This document shows, piece by piece, positions 17,448-26,533 of a stretch of 64,000 nt of DNA (positions within the stretch are counted from its first letter, which is position 1; the number at the start of each line of letters is the position of its first letter). Below the pieces are notes generated by a model that was not told the origin of the DNA, did not search any database, and saw only the letters and a list, made by a program, of their open reading frames with translations. The stretch spans positions 186,001 to 250,000 of the forward strand of contig NZ_JAESDK010000001.1 of NCBI RefSeq assembly GCF_019249245.1, read 5' to 3'. The translations under genes and the position numbers were made by a program. The stretch comes from Alteromonas lipotrueiana (GTDB lineage Bacteria; Pseudomonadota; Gammaproteobacteria; Enterobacterales; Alteromonadaceae).

Positions 17448-18074
17448 ATGAAAAAATTTGCCCTGTTATTGGTGATGGCTTTATTAATACCTTTACAAGC
17501 CTGCGCCGCAGATAACAAATGGAAAGAAGGCACTCACTACACAGTGTTAGATGAGCCAGCAACAGACAGCCCTGAAATTCTGGAATTCTTTTCTTATTGG
17601 TGTCCGCACTGTTATCAGTTTGAACCTTTAGTAAAAGACATTAAAGAAAAAGTAGGAGAAGACACGAAGTTCAATAAGATTCATGTCAATTTCATGGGCT
17701 TTACTTCTACTGAAATTCAAGATGATGCTACCCGCGCAATGATGATTGCCCGAGCTATAAAGCAAGAAGATTCATTGAATAGTGCCATCTTTGATTATAT
17801 TCATAAGCAACGTGCCAGTATCACCGGCATGAATGATTTGCGTAATGTTTTTGTCGTCAATGGCGTAGACAAAGCTGAGTTTGATAAAATGGCCAGCAGC
17901 TTTGGCGTAAACAACATGATGAAGAAAAACAATAAAACCTTAGATCAGTATCGTGAGTATGTACGTGGTGTGCCTAACTTTATTGTTAATGGTCGCTATC
18001 AGGCCCAATTCACTTCTGACATGTCTAAAGATGACATTGTTGATCTGATTGTTTGGTTAAGCAATAAAAGCTAA
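17448..18074 (+). CDS. dsbA: thiol:disulfide interchange protein DsbA
   Basis: Periplasmic dithiol oxidase that introduces disulfides into exported proteins. The 208-residue precursor has a signal peptide (first 20 residues or so), the thioredoxin-fold active site CPHC within FFSYWCPHCYQFEPL, and the cis-proline segment RGVPNFIVNGRY. Length matches E. coli DsbA (208). GAGGA lies 9 nt before the ATG at 17448. It has its own terminator. The signal sequence ends QACAAD, which contains a cysteine but does not meet the lipobox rule, so it is treated as a soluble periplasmic protein. No dsbB is in the window. Confidence 0.93.
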   Translation: MKKFALLLVMALLIPLQACAADNKWKEGTHYTVLDEPATDSPEILEFFSYWCPHCYQFEPLVKDIKEKVGEDTKFNKIHVNFMGFTSTEIQDDATRAMMIARAIKQEDSLNSAIFDYIHKQRASITGMNDLRNVFVVNGVDKAEFDKMASSFGVNNMMKKNNKTLDQYREYVRGVPNFIVNGRYQAQFTSDMSKDDIVDLIVWLSNKS

Positions 18075-18101
18075 TTGACACCAAGCACATCTGTCTTTTT
18101 A

Positions 18102-18127
18102 TAACGCGCCTCAGGGCGCGTTTTTTA
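18102..18127 (+). terminator. Rho-independent terminator of dsbA
   Basis: ACGCGCC and GGCGCGT form a GC-rich stem with a 4-nt loop, followed by seven T. Confidence 0.9.
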
Positions 18128-18152
18128 TGTTAAATGAAATATTGGACCTACT

Positions 18153-18740
18153 ATGACCCAAATTCCACAGGCGGCATTCATTATTGAGATTGATCGCCTT
18201 AAAACTATCAAGCGACAGCTTCGTTTGCCCCACGACGACCAGCGCCAGGAAAACAGCGCCGAACACAGCTGGCATGTGGCGATAAGCGCATTGATACTCG
18301 CTGAGTACGCAGAACAGCCTATTGATGTGTCCCGAGTTATTATGATGATATTAATTCACGATTTGGTTGAGATTGATGCCGGCGATATGTTTGCTTTTGC
18401 CGATGCCAGCGATCACGCTGAACAGGAACTTCAGGAATTGGCGGCAGCCAAACGTATTTTTGGCTTACTACCCGAAGAGCAGGCACAACATTATTTAAAA
18501 CTGTGGTTAGAATTTGAAGCCGCTGAAACCCATGATGCCAGGTTTGCTAAAGCAATGGATAGAGCCCTGCCCGTGTTTCAGAATATGCAAAATGAGGGCG
18601 GCAGCTGGGCGCGACATAATGTTTCGCAACAGCAAATATTAGATCGCAATGCGCATTTGCAGACATGTGCTCCAAAATTATGGAACTATGTGAACGAACA
18701 AACTGATTTGGCGGTAGAAAAAGGCTGGCTTCGGCATTAA
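18153..18740 (+). CDS. HD-domain hydrolase, HDDC2/YfbR-like
   Basis: A 195-residue HD-superfamily phosphohydrolase. The metal ligands are visible as H in ENSAEHSWH, the HD pair in MILIHDLVEIDAGD and the distal Asp in AKAMDRALP. The residues between (ELAAAKRIFGLLPEEQ) match HDDC2/YfbR-like proteins, which dephosphorylate deoxyribonucleoside 5'-monophosphates. Substrate here is inferred from family only. Starts 26 bp after the dsbA terminator; ends at a strong bidirectional terminator shared with the cold-shock gene. Confidence 0.85.
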   Translation: MTQIPQAAFIIEIDRLKTIKRQLRLPHDDQRQENSAEHSWHVAISALILAEYAEQPIDVSRVIMMILIHDLVEIDAGDMFAFADASDHAEQELQELAAAKRIFGLLPEEQAQHYLKLWLEFEAAETHDARFAKAMDRALPVFQNMQNEGGSWARHNVSQQQILDRNAHLQTCAPKLWNYVNEQTDLAVEKGWLRH

Positions 18741-18758
18741 TAATGGTAAATTTCAGAC

Positions 18759-18791
18759 ATAAAAAAGGTAGCTAGGAAGCTACCTTTTTTG
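18759..18791. terminator. bidirectional terminator between HD gene and cold-shock gene
   Basis: AAAAAAGGTAGCT and AGCTACCTTTTTT pair around a 4-nt loop. A-run before and T-run after make it functional on both strands. Confidence 0.92.
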
Positions 18792-18831
18792 GTATCGAAT
18801 TATCTTTAACCAGGTTACCCCGGCAGGATAA

Positions 18832-19041
18832 TTAGATAGCCTGAATATTTTCAGCTTGAGGACCTTTCTGGCCTTGGCTGATAGTAAATTCTACTTGCTG
18901 GCCTTCTTTAAGAGTTTTGAAGCCATCACCAACAATTGAACGGAAGTGTGCGAACACATCTGGACCGCCTTGCTGCTCGATGAAACCAAAACCTTTATCT
19001 TCGTTGAACCACTTAACGGTTCCTGTAGTTACATTAGACAT
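18832..19041 (-). CDS. CspA-family cold-shock protein
   Basis: A 69-residue single cold-shock domain that binds single-stranded RNA/DNA. RNP1 (KGFGFI) and RNP2 (VFAHF) are intact. It is shorter by one residue than E. coli CspA and resembles CspC/CspE/CspD-like members in its [12 protein letters not shown] tail. A leader of about 145 nt precedes it (promoter at 19193-19221), as in cold-regulated csp genes. Which paralogue it equals cannot be decided. Confidence 0.93.
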   Translation of the reverse strand: MSNVTTGTVKWFNEDKGFGFIEQQGGPDVFAHFRSIVGDGFKTLKEGQQVEFTISQGQKGPQAENIQAI

Positions 19042-19192
19042 AATAGTATCCTAAAATTTTAAATAATAACGCCTTCAAGGCATAGAGTAGCTTAAATATA
19101 GACTTGAACTTAAATAAACCGCAGGACGTGGAGTTACGAGTAAAACAACGAAATGAAGGATGTAAATTTGAGTACTTTCTTTAGCTGCGGTG

Positions 19193-19221
19193 ACTATACA
19201 TCTGCTATTAGTGCGTGTCTA
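19193..19221 (-). promoter_or_regulatory. promoter of the cold-shock gene with long leader
   Basis: Read on the minus strand: TAGACA (-35, 19216-19221), 17-bp spacer, TATAGT (-10, 19193-19198). The predicted start near 19186 leaves a leader of about 145 nt. The remainder of the 19042-19431 gap holds only the terminator at 19366-19410. Confidence 0.55.
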
Positions 19222-19365
19222 GTCTTTTTTCATTTATTTATAAGCGAAGGGGCAAATAATTCTCTGGTCTCATTGCCCCCTTTCCTCTTTTGGGTAAGGT
19301 AGCCTAATTCAGGGCCTCATGCTCTTCATGAAGGTTGATAATAAAAACCTTCTAAAAAACATCTT

Positions 19366-19410
19366 CTAAAAAAAATAAATAGTTACCGGCTATTTATGGT
19401 AACTATTTAT
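19366..19410 (-). terminator. Rho-independent terminator of the aldo/keto reductase gene
   Basis: A perfect 13-bp stem (19375-19387 with 19398-19410) with a 10-nt loop is followed, on the minus strand, by a run of T (the A-run at 19366-19374 on the plus strand). Confidence 0.85.
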
Positions 19411-19431
19411 AATCACTCATCTTTATTCATG

Positions 19432-20316
19432 TTAGCGCGAAGGTACCGGATTGTTCAGATTGTCTTTCCACGCGGTATCAGGATCACCTCCATAGCGGTG
19501 GTTTTTATTCAGCCCATCTATCTTATCCAATTCGTCGTCGGTCAGAGTAAAGCTATCTAACTGTAGATTTGCTTTAATATTGTCGTCGCTTTCAGATTTA
19601 GGAATAACAATGCGATCGCGCTGACAGTCCCATTTCAATATAATTTGACCCACAGAAACCTGATATTTTTCAGCCAGCGTTACAATAGTATCGTCAGTGA
19701 TCGGCTTTTCATCTTTAGCCACCCCACTCCAGGAGCCTGAACCTAACGGTGACCAGCATGACACCACCATGCCTTTACTTTGACAAAACTCGCTTAGCTG
19801 CGATTGTGTATGATACGGATGCAATTCTAACTGGTTGTAAACCGGTTTGATTTCGGCAAACTTCAGCAATTGCTGAATATCGGTTTTACGAAAGTTCGAT
19901 AAACCCAATGACTTTGCCAAACCTTCACTGTGCAGCTTTTCCATAGCTTGCCAGGTAGGACGTGTTTTTTCAGGATAGGGCCAATGCACCAGATACAGGT
20001 CTGCGTAATCTGTCTGTAATCGCTCAAGACTTTGCTCCAGCGCCGTAAGTGTAGACTGATAGCCTTGTTGGGTGTCCCACACCTTGGTGGTAATAAAAAA
20101 TTGTTCCCGGGCAATACCCGACTCTAGTACTGCCTGCCCTACACTGCGCTCGTTGCCGTAAAACGAGGCGGTATCAAGGTGCCGGTAACCCGCATCAATC
20201 GCTTTTAATACCGTATCTTTTACATAGCCATCATCCTGGTGCATCTCCCCGATAGCGGCGGTACCAAAACCGATTTGGGGAATACTGCGGCCATCTGCCA
20301 ACTTAATTGATTGCAT
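19432..20316 (-). CDS. aldo/keto reductase (DkgA-like)
   Basis: A 294-residue NADPH-dependent carbonyl reductase of the AKR superfamily. The catalytic tetrad is complete: Asp48, Tyr53 (LDTASFYGNE), Lys78 (TTKVW) and His111 (LVHWP). The cofactor-binding end IPKSESDDNIKAN is present. It resembles the 2,5-diketo-D-gluconate reductase/methylglyoxal reductase group, and likely detoxifies small aldehydes. Monocistronic between its own terminator and the ybiB gene 83 bp upstream. Confidence 0.9.
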   Translation of the reverse strand: MQSIKLADGRSIPQIGFGTAAIGEMHQDDGYVKDTVLKAIDAGYRHLDTASFYGNERSVGQAVLESGIAREQFFITTKVWDTQQGYQSTLTALEQSLERLQTDYADLYLVHWPYPEKTRPTWQAMEKLHSEGLAKSLGLSNFRKTDIQQLLKFAEIKPVYNQLELHPYHTQSQLSEFCQSKGMVVSCWSPLGSGSWSGVAKDEKPITDDTIVTLAEKYQVSVGQIILKWDCQRDRIVIPKSESDDNIKANLQLDSFTLTDDELDKIDGLNKNHRYGGDPDTAWKDNLNNPVPSR

Positions 20317-20399
20317 ACGTGTCTCCTAAACATTGCTTCTGACAAATTAACACTTAGGTGTGCATTGTTATTTAGGTATACGCCAATGCCAGAATCAGA

Positions 20400-21398
20400 T
20401 CAGGCTTTGCCACCAAAAGGCAGCTGAGTTTTATCACGATTTTGCCACATACTATTAGCTTTGGCCGCGGCTTGGGTATAATCAAGTTGGTTAATCAGCA
20501 TTAAGTAGCTGATAAGGCTGGGCAACACCGAATGCTCTGCATATTTGTGGGTGATATCGCCTTGCCAGTAGCGCAGCATATCGTCGACATTCATTGTTTT
20601 GTCTTTCATTGCCCAGCCATTTTCAGTCATTGGCAACGTGACCTCAGCGGTATTTTGTGCACGCGTGATAAACAACGTGGTTTCACGTTCGCTGTTGACT
20701 TCCGGATCGCCCCCATCACCGCGAAAACACAACGCATCGTAATGTTCAAAAGCCTGATTTACCTGACCATGTTTGTCGTCAAGGTGAGTATGAAAAACGC
20801 CCTGTACACTATACGGCGCAGCGCTGGGGTTAAGTAGCCGGCCCAGGGTATTGGCGCACGAACGTAAACCAAAAACTTCTCGCAGCTTTATAATGTCATT
20901 TAAAGCGGGAAGAACCAGCCCGAGGTCCAGGTAGGTCGCACAATGAGATTGTAACTGATTGGCAGCTTGGGCGACATTTCCTACCGGGGTCAATCCTAGC
21001 TGAGGTAAAACGTGACTGGCATACAAACGGCCCGAACCGGGTTCTTGTGCGCCGTGCAAAAAGATGGGAATGCCCTCTTTAGCCAAACACGCCACCGCCA
21101 GTAAGTACCAGGGTAATTGTCGGCGTTTGCCTGCATAGCAACCAATATCAAGGGTTGCAGGTAACGCTTTCACGGCCTGATTTTCTAAAGCCCGACAGGC
21201 ATCTAAAAAACCACAAATTTCGTCCGGTGTTTCTTCGCGGGTACGTAAGAGCATCAAAAATGCGCCGCGCTGCTCGCCGGTGACTTTTTGTTTCAGTACC
21301 ATTTTCATGGCGGTAAAAGCTTCTTCACGGGTCAGACTACGACTGCCTTTCTTGCCCTTGCCGATAATCTTTATAAACTCACTAAATGGCACTGACAT
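20400..21398 (-). CDS. ybiB: YbiB-type anthranilate phosphoribosyltransferase-like protein (TrpD2)
   Basis: A 332-residue member of the TrpD2/YbiB family: same fold as anthranilate phosphoribosyltransferase and thymidine phosphorylase, but E. coli YbiB is a nucleic-acid-binding protein without shown transferase activity. The N-terminal helical domain (SLTREEAFTAMKMVLKQKVTGEQRGAFLM) and the degenerate PRPP loop region (DIGCYAGKRR, then HGAQEPGSGR) support this. The canonical GTGGD-type loop of true TrpD enzymes is absent. It is not near any trp genes. Confidence 0.82.
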   Translation of the reverse strand: MSVPFSEFIKIIGKGKKGSRSLTREEAFTAMKMVLKQKVTGEQRGAFLMLLRTREETPDEICGFLDACRALENQAVKALPATLDIGCYAGKRRQLPWYLLAVACLAKEGIPIFLHGAQEPGSGRLYASHVLPQLGLTPVGNVAQAANQLQSHCATYLDLGLVLPALNDIIKLREVFGLRSCANTLGRLLNPSAAPYSVQGVFHTHLDDKHGQVNQAFEHYDALCFRGDGGDPEVNSERETTLFITRAQNTAEVTLPMTENGWAMKDKTMNVDDMLRYWQGDITHKYAEHSVLPSLISYLMLINQLDYTQAAAKANSMWQNRDKTQLPFGGKA

Positions 21399-21484
21399 CG
21401 CCTTTACTCACAGTGTTGGTATTGTAGTCATTACTTTAGCACCGACAGCGCCAACCACAAAGTCAGCCCCGGCGTACTCGTATG

Positions 21485-21522
21485 CAAAAAAAAGCTCATA
21501 GCGACAATATCGATATGAGCTT
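21485..21522 (-). terminator. terminator of the SulP gene
   Basis: On the minus strand AAGCTCATA and TATGAGCTT pair across a 13-nt loop, followed by eight T. Confidence 0.85.
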
Positions 21523-21572
21523 GATGATGTTTAGCAAAAAGCGTAGCGCCTCAGCAGAGCCACTTTGCTTAT

Positions 21573-23138
21573 TTACCCAAGTTGGTCAGAAGCCACTTTG
21601 TAACGCGGGTCTTCTACCACGTTTATCTCGACAAACTTGTTGGCTTTTTTAAGTAACGCCCGGCAGTCGCTGCTTATATGGCGAATATGCAGCTTTTTAC
21701 CCTGTTGTTCGTATTTATCAGCCAGATTATCCAGGGCATCAATACCCGACGAGTCCCAGATACGACTGTTGTCAAAGTCAATGACCACATCCTGCGGATC
21801 GTTAATCACATCAAAATAGTCTTTAAAGTGCGTTATCGAGCCAAAAAACAGCGGGCCGTTAAGCTCGTACACTTTCCAGCCGTCGTTATCGATATGATTT
21901 TTAACCTCAATGTGTTTGGCATGCTTCCAGGCAAACACCAGGGCCGAAACAATCACACCGACCACAACAGCAATGGCCAGGTCAGCGATAACCGTGACTC
22001 CGGTCACCAAAAATAACACAAACGCATCTTCGCGGTTTACACCACGAATAATGCGAAATGACGCCCACTCAAAGGTCGCAATAACCACCACAAACATAAC
22101 CCCTACCAGCGCTGCCAGTGGAATCATTTCAATGAGCGGTGCGGCAAACAGGATAAAACCTAACAACACTAACGCGGCTGATATGCCCGAAAGACGACCA
22201 CGGCCGCCAGAGTTGATATTGATCATACTTTGACCAATCATAGCGCAACCGCCCATACCACCGAAGAAACCATTAACCGTATTAGCCACACCCTGGCCTA
22301 CGCATTCTTTGTTGCCATGGCCGCGCGTGTCAGTCATTTCGTCAATTAAAGACAGAGTAAGTAAAGATTCGATTAAACCTACCAGACACAAAATAATTGA
22401 GGTGGGCAGAATAATCATCAGGGTATCCATGGTAAAGGGCACCATAGGAATAGCAAAGCTGGGGAGTTCGCCGGCTAAGGTCGCCGTGGCTTTCTGGTCA
22501 GCGGGAAGCAAGTCGCGTACAAAGTCGATAACCGTACGTGCTTCTAGATTAAGTGCATGCACTAACACCGTAACCACAATAATAGCCACTAATGAGGCAG
22601 GTACCGCCTTGGTAAGCTTAGGTAGCAGGTAAATTATCGCCATAGTCAGCGCTACCAGTCCCAGCATAATATACATGGCGCTGCCTTCCATCCACTGCCA
22701 TTCGCCTGCTGCATTTAATACTTTAAACTGCCCTAACTGAGCTAAAAAGATAACAATGGCCAGGCCGTTTACAAAGCCCAGCATGACCGGATAAGGCACC
22801 AGCCGAATAAATTTACCCAGCCTGAATACTCCACAAAGTATTTGCAGCACCCCGGCTAACACCACAGCGGCAAACAGGTAGGCCACACCGTGCTGGGCAA
22901 CTAAAGCAACCATAACGACGGCCATCGCGCCGGTAGCGCCAGAGATCATGCCGGGCCGACCGCCTATGGCTGAGGTTATCAGGCCCATCATAAATGCCGC
23001 GTAAAGGCCTATCATAGGCTCTACGCCCGCGACAAAAGCAAAGGCGACCGCTTCAGGAACCAAAGCCAAAGCAACGGTAATCCCTGACAGCACATCATTT
23101 TTCACATTGCTGTCTTTATTGGTGATCAGGTCAAACAT
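21573..23138 (-). CDS. SulP-family anion transporter with STAS domain
   Basis: A 521-residue inner-membrane anion transporter. The N-terminal part contains the usual set of hydrophobic helices, with the SulP signatures [17 protein letters not shown] and [19 protein letters not shown]. The soluble C-terminal STAS domain spans about 425-515 ([20 protein letters not shown]). The SGATGAM motif belongs to the clade that includes the BicA-like bicarbonate carriers, so bicarbonate uptake is a reasonable guess; sulfate or dicarboxylate are alternatives. It is a single-gene unit with its own terminator. No carbonic anhydrase gene is adjacent. Confidence 0.88.
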   Translation of the reverse strand: MFDLITNKDSNVKNDVLSGITVALALVPEAVAFAFVAGVEPMIGLYAAFMMGLITSAIGGRPGMISGATGAMAVVMVALVAQHGVAYLFAAVVLAGVLQILCGVFRLGKFIRLVPYPVMLGFVNGLAIVIFLAQLGQFKVLNAAGEWQWMEGSAMYIMLGLVALTMAIIYLLPKLTKAVPASLVAIIVVTVLVHALNLEARTVIDFVRDLLPADQKATATLAGELPSFAIPMVPFTMDTLMIILPTSIILCLVGLIESLLTLSLIDEMTDTRGHGNKECVGQGVANTVNGFFGGMGGCAMIGQSMININSGGRGRLSGISAALVLLGFILFAAPLIEMIPLAALVGVMFVVVIATFEWASFRIIRGVNREDAFVLFLVTGVTVIADLAIAVVVGVIVSALVFAWKHAKHIEVKNHIDNDGWKVYELNGPLFFGSITHFKDYFDVINDPQDVVIDFDNSRIWDSSGIDALDNLADKYEQQGKKLHIRHISSDCRALLKKANKFVEINVVEDPRYKVASDQLG

Positions 23139-23375
23139 GTGTTTCCAATAAGGTTGTTGGTTAAAAAACGGGCGGCGATTCTATCACCATATTGGGTTGA
23201 AGTCCTTTAATAGATTGTTAAAACTCATGCATTTGTATCGCTGGTTATGGGGACTGCCTAAGTGCCAAAGCACATCGTCAACGTTGCATCCGGGCTTAGG
23301 CGAAGGCACACTATTGGTTATTAACTACCGGTGCACATTTGCCGGTTCTATTGAGTTATATAGAGGATAAAGATT

Positions 23376-23663
23376 TTGGTCGCTTATTTATTAACAGGAT
23401 TGTCGGTCGTCATTGCTGGGGTTATACACTGGAGCGCCCCGCATGCCTTTTGGCGAGCCACAATAACGTCAACCGCTACTATTTTACTATTGTCGGTCGC
23501 CGCTTTGTTTATATTTCAGTCGTCAGGAATGCTGGTCAGTGATGAAACTGGCGAGTCTGCTGATATCGCCAGTTCGTTGTTAACCGTAACCGGTCTGGTC
23601 TCATTTTTTGGTTTTTTAATTTCGGTTTTTGTAGGCTGGTTTTTACGCACCGTCAGAGCATAA
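23376..23663 (+). CDS. small two- or three-helix membrane protein, unknown
   Basis: A 95-residue hydrophobic protein with membrane segments near 3-18, 30-48 and 68-90. I do not recognise the family. It uses a TTG start at 23376 supported by AGAGGA 8 nt upstream; no in-frame ATG fits better. It runs convergent to the PAP2 gene, with a 14-bp gap that includes a GC-rich hairpin without T-run. Likely real because of the strong ribosome-binding site and composition. Confidence 0.6.
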   Translation: MVAYLLTGLSVVIAGVIHWSAPHAFWRATITSTATILLLSVAALFIFQSSGMLVSDETGESADIASSLLTVTGLVSFFGFLISVFVGWFLRTVRA

Positions 23664-23677
23664 GTTTCGGTGCAGCG

Positions 23678-24340
23678 TTAGCGTTGCACCGCATGTGTAT
23701 GATCCCGGGTCAGTCGTGCCCATACGGCTACCCATAATCCCCCCACTGCCCATCCGGCAATAATATCGGTAGGCCAATGCACACCTAAATACACTCTGCT
23801 TATTCCTACCACCAGCGTGGTAAGCGCCGCCATAGAAAAAATCAGTGTAATGATATTAGTGCGATGGCTTAATCTGACCACTATCACCGCCAGCGTAAAA
23901 TAGGTAATAAAAGACATCATTGCATGAGCAGACGGAAAGCTACTGGTAAACACTTTGGTATTGTGTCCTACCAGGTCGGGGCGAGGCCGGGTAAAGCCAT
24001 ATTTTAAAGCAAAAGCAACCACCAGCGCCCCTAAAATACCCACTACCAACTGCCAGGCAAGCTTGCTTCGCCCGGTAACTCCCAGCCACAATGCACTGAC
24101 AGAGGTAAGGTACAATAACGCCCAGTTACTGCCCAAAGCGGTAATATCCCGCATGCCTTCTTCAAGCCAGGTTGGACCTATCGGGTCAGACAAATCGTCG
24201 ATATGACGCAACCCTGTAATAATGGCTTCGTCTATAGCCGGAACTGGTGTTTGTGTAACCCACCAGGCTAACACAATAAAAACCACCAGACTGCCGGTGG
24301 CCAGAGTGGCTAAAAAACGATTGCTTATTTTTTGATGCAT
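23678..24340 (-). CDS. PAP2-family lipid phosphatase
   Basis: A 220-residue integral membrane phosphatase. All three PAP2 motifs are visible: KYGFTRPRP, PSAH (FPSAHAMMSF) and SRVYLGVHWPTD. Five to six membrane helices surround them. It may dephosphorylate phosphatidic acid, phosphatidylglycerol phosphate or undecaprenyl pyrophosphate; the family does not tell which. It appears to be transcribed alone. Confidence 0.9.
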   Translation of the reverse strand: MHQKISNRFLATLATGSLVVFIVLAWWVTQTPVPAIDEAIITGLRHIDDLSDPIGPTWLEEGMRDITALGSNWALLYLTSVSALWLGVTGRSKLAWQLVVGILGALVVAFALKYGFTRPRPDLVGHNTKVFTSSFPSAHAMMSFITYFTLAVIVVRLSHRTNIITLIFSMAALTTLVVGISRVYLGVHWPTDIIAGWAVGGLWVAVWARLTRDHTHAVQR

Positions 24341-24585
24341 AACAAAGTTGTCGGGGTTGCTGTTCCTTGCTATGCATACTGGTAAAGTTTACCAACAGAT
24401 TACCTTTGTATTTGTGGGAGTTGCAGACTGTCAGGTTATTTAATTACTATTTTTAGTTACCCACTACGCTTCACAATTTTAACAAGACGCCTTGCTTAAA
24501 GTGCATTGTGCATAGTGCATAGCAGCCATTATTATTTGATATACTTGCCACAGACTTTTCATTGTTAAGGCTAGCCCCTTTTTTT

Positions 24586-25518
24586 ATGTACGGATTTATC
24601 ACTAACACCCTGGGCCCGGTGCTGGTATTGCTGCTTATGGGTTACTTTTTGTTTCGGCGCGGTATGTTGAATGAAAAATTTATCGAGGCGGGCTCTAAAC
24701 TTGTATTTAATCTGGCCTTGCCAGCTCTGTTATTTTTGTCTATTGCACAGGCCGATTTTCACAGCGCGGCTAATGGCAAGCTTATTTTGGTAGGGTTGTT
24801 AGGCACACTGGGGTATTTTGCGCTGTTAATGGCATTTTGCCAGGCGTTAGTAACCCCTTCCAATGCCCGTGGGGTGGTTGTTCAGGGCGGTTTTCGCGCG
24901 AACATGGGCATAATTGGACTGGCATATTGCGCCAATACCTATGGCACAGAAGGTCTGGCCACTGCTTCGGTATACCTGGGCGGTGTAACAATTTTATTTA
25001 ATGTATTGTCGGTGTTTGTTTTAAACTTTTACCTTGATGTGCAACGCTCGGTACTGCAGCATTTGTTGGGGATCACTACCAACCCGTTGATTATCGCTAT
25101 TTTATTGGCGCTGCCGATTTCTTATCTGCAACTTCAGTTGCCTACGCTGGTGCAGGCCACGGGCGAGTATTTTGCTCAGCTTACTCTTCCTTTGGCGCTT
25201 ATTTGTACGGGCGCGTCCTTACAATTTCGGGCATTTGGAATTAATCGAAAAAACATCAGTATTGCGGTGATCAGTAAATGTCTGGTTTACCCGATGGTGC
25301 TGGTGGGTGCCGCATACCTGCTGAATTTTCGGGGCATGGAGTTAGGCGTAATTTTACTGCTAAGTATTGCTCCTACCGCGGCGGCCAGCTACGTAATGGC
25401 GCGTAGCTTAGGGGGCGACCCCAGTCTTGCCGCCAGTATTATTGCCGTAACCACACTGGTCTCATTGCCAGTCACGGCTTTGGCCTTCAGTGTGCTTAGT
25501 GAACTGGCCTTGCTGTAA
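24586..25518 (+). CDS. AEC-family (auxin efflux carrier-like) transporter
   Basis: A membrane transporter of about 310 residues with ten or so hydrophobic segments. The N-terminal FITNTLGPVLVLLLMGYFLFRRGMLNEKF and the mirrored C-terminal half (LLSIAPTAAASYVMARSLGG) are typical of the AEC family, which exports small organic acids or amino acids. The start is uncertain: ATG at 24586 (MYGFITN) is favoured by family alignment although its ribosome-binding site is poor, and a TTG at 24562 would add eight residues. The upstream region carries three tandem GTGCAT(T/A) heptamers (24501-24521). Confidence 0.85.
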   Translation: MYGFITNTLGPVLVLLLMGYFLFRRGMLNEKFIEAGSKLVFNLALPALLFLSIAQADFHSAANGKLILVGLLGTLGYFALLMAFCQALVTPSNARGVVVQGGFRANMGIIGLAYCANTYGTEGLATASVYLGGVTILFNVLSVFVLNFYLDVQRSVLQHLLGITTNPLIIAILLALPISYLQLQLPTLVQATGEYFAQLTLPLALICTGASLQFRAFGINRKNISIAVISKCLVYPMVLVGAAYLLNFRGMELGVILLLSIAPTAAASYVMARSLGGDPSLAASIIAVTTLVSLPVTALAFSVLSELALL

Positions 25519-25531
25519 AGATATATACAAA

Positions 25532-25849
25532 CTATCCGCCTTTGCTGCCCCCAAGACACTGAGGCGACACATTAATTTCATGTCCTCGCTCTTGCCATTG
25601 CAAGGGCGTATAAGTATGCAGGGCCAGGGCATGAACCGGTCCGGCTAACGCTTCGGCAAGCAAGGTGTTTACCCGACGGTGTCGGGCAATCAGACGCTCG
25701 CCCTCAAACTTGGCACTGACTACGGTGACCTTAAAATGGCTCTGAGCGCCTGGCGCTACATTGTGCATGTGACTTTCATCGGCCACGTCTAAAAAAATAG
25801 GTGTCAGTTCGCGATCAAGTGTTTGTTCAATAAAATCCTGAATGTTCAT
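25532..25849 (-). CDS. bolA: BolA-family protein
   Basis: A 105-residue BolA protein, with the family signatures ADESHMHNVAPGAQSHFKV, RLIARHRRVN and GPVHALALHTYTP. BolA proteins pair with monothiol glutaredoxins in iron-sulfur trafficking and affect cell shape and biofilm. Sequence is closer to BolA proper than to IbaG. The C-terminal extension (SPQCLGGSKGG) contains one cysteine. It lies 28 bp downstream of the AlkB-like gene on the same strand, so both may be cotranscribed. Confidence 0.92.
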   Translation of the reverse strand: MNIQDFIEQTLDRELTPIFLDVADESHMHNVAPGAQSHFKVTVVSAKFEGERLIARHRRVNTLLAEALAGPVHALALHTYTPLQWQERGHEINVSPQCLGGSKGG

Positions 25850-25877
25850 AATAGCCTGCTATTTAGTGAAGGTTTTC

Positions 25878-26501
25878 TTAAGCCGGATAGACATAGCGAA
25901 AGGTCAGGTTGATTCTGTCATCGACAGGCCGGCTGGTTTTGTTAATACCATGACGATAATTACGCTGTGTTTCGCCTTGCATCACCAACAAACTGCCGTG
26001 CTCCAAAGTATGGGTAGTACGCACTTTTGACGCTTTGTGTACAAAGGCAAAGGGCCGGGCTTGTCCCAATGTTAGCGACGCAATAACTGGCGTTGCCCCC
26101 AGCTCGGGCTCATCATCACTGTGCATACCCATGCTGTCATTGCCATCACGATACCAGTTTGCCAGCACACTGTTAAAGCGACAATCACAGTGGTGCTCAA
26201 GACGTTGTTTTAACTGGCTTAGCAACGGGTGCCAGGGTAACGGAGTCATGGTAAGTCCCGAATACTGATATTGGGCCTCAGGGTCACCATACCATGCCTG
26301 TAAACGTGGAATTTTTACCAGCTTGCCGAACAGTTTAATGGTATCCTGCTGCCATTGTAATTCTGTTTTTAAACGGGCTGCAAACGCAGTGGCCTGGCGA
26401 TTATCCAGCCAGTTTGCCTGATAACTGACATCTGCATCAGGCAGGGCCAGCTTAATTATACGTTCAGATGCCGCGGCGTCCCCAAATAAGCCAAGCTGCA
26501 T
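25878..26501 (-). CDS. AlkB-like 2-oxoglutarate/Fe(II) dioxygenase
   Basis: A 207-residue dioxygenase of the AlkB family, expected to remove alkyl groups from nucleic acid bases by oxidation. The HxD iron ligands lie in MHSDDEPELG, the distal His in NYRHGINK and the 2-oxoglutarate Arg in DRINLTFR. The start at 26501 (MQLGLFGD) is chosen because a GGGGG run lies 3 to 8 nt upstream. It resembles the ALKBH2/YbiB-independent proteobacterial AlkB group, not the adaptive-response ada-alkB arrangement. Divergent from rlmG with only 32 bp between starts. Confidence 0.9.
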   Translation of the reverse strand: MQLGLFGDAAASERIIKLALPDADVSYQANWLDNRQATAFAARLKTELQWQQDTIKLFGKLVKIPRLQAWYGDPEAQYQYSGLTMTPLPWHPLLSQLKQRLEHHCDCRFNSVLANWYRDGNDSMGMHSDDEPELGATPVIASLTLGQARPFAFVHKASKVRTTHTLEHGSLLVMQGETQRNYRHGINKTSRPVDDRINLTFRYVYPA

Positions 26502-26533
26502 ATGCCCCCCTGATTCAACCATAAAGATTGCCT

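Noticed and set aside
17448..17510. Possible lipoprotein signal in DsbA (LQAC)
   Set aside because: Gln at the -3/-2 region breaks the lipobox rule; an ordinary signal peptide fits DsbA.
20068..20079. TGGGTGTCCCAC similar to the REP-like motif
   Set aside because: Inside the aldo/keto reductase gene, encoding the conserved VWDTQ stretch, with no other copies around.
23256..23302. GCCTAAG/CTTAGGC inverted pair upstream of the small membrane gene
   Set aside because: Arms are short and about 35 nt apart; it resembles no RNA family I know.
23668..23691. GC-rich hairpin between the small membrane gene and the PAP2 gene
   Set aside because: No T-run on either strand and it overlaps the end of the PAP2 coding sequence; not listed as a terminator.
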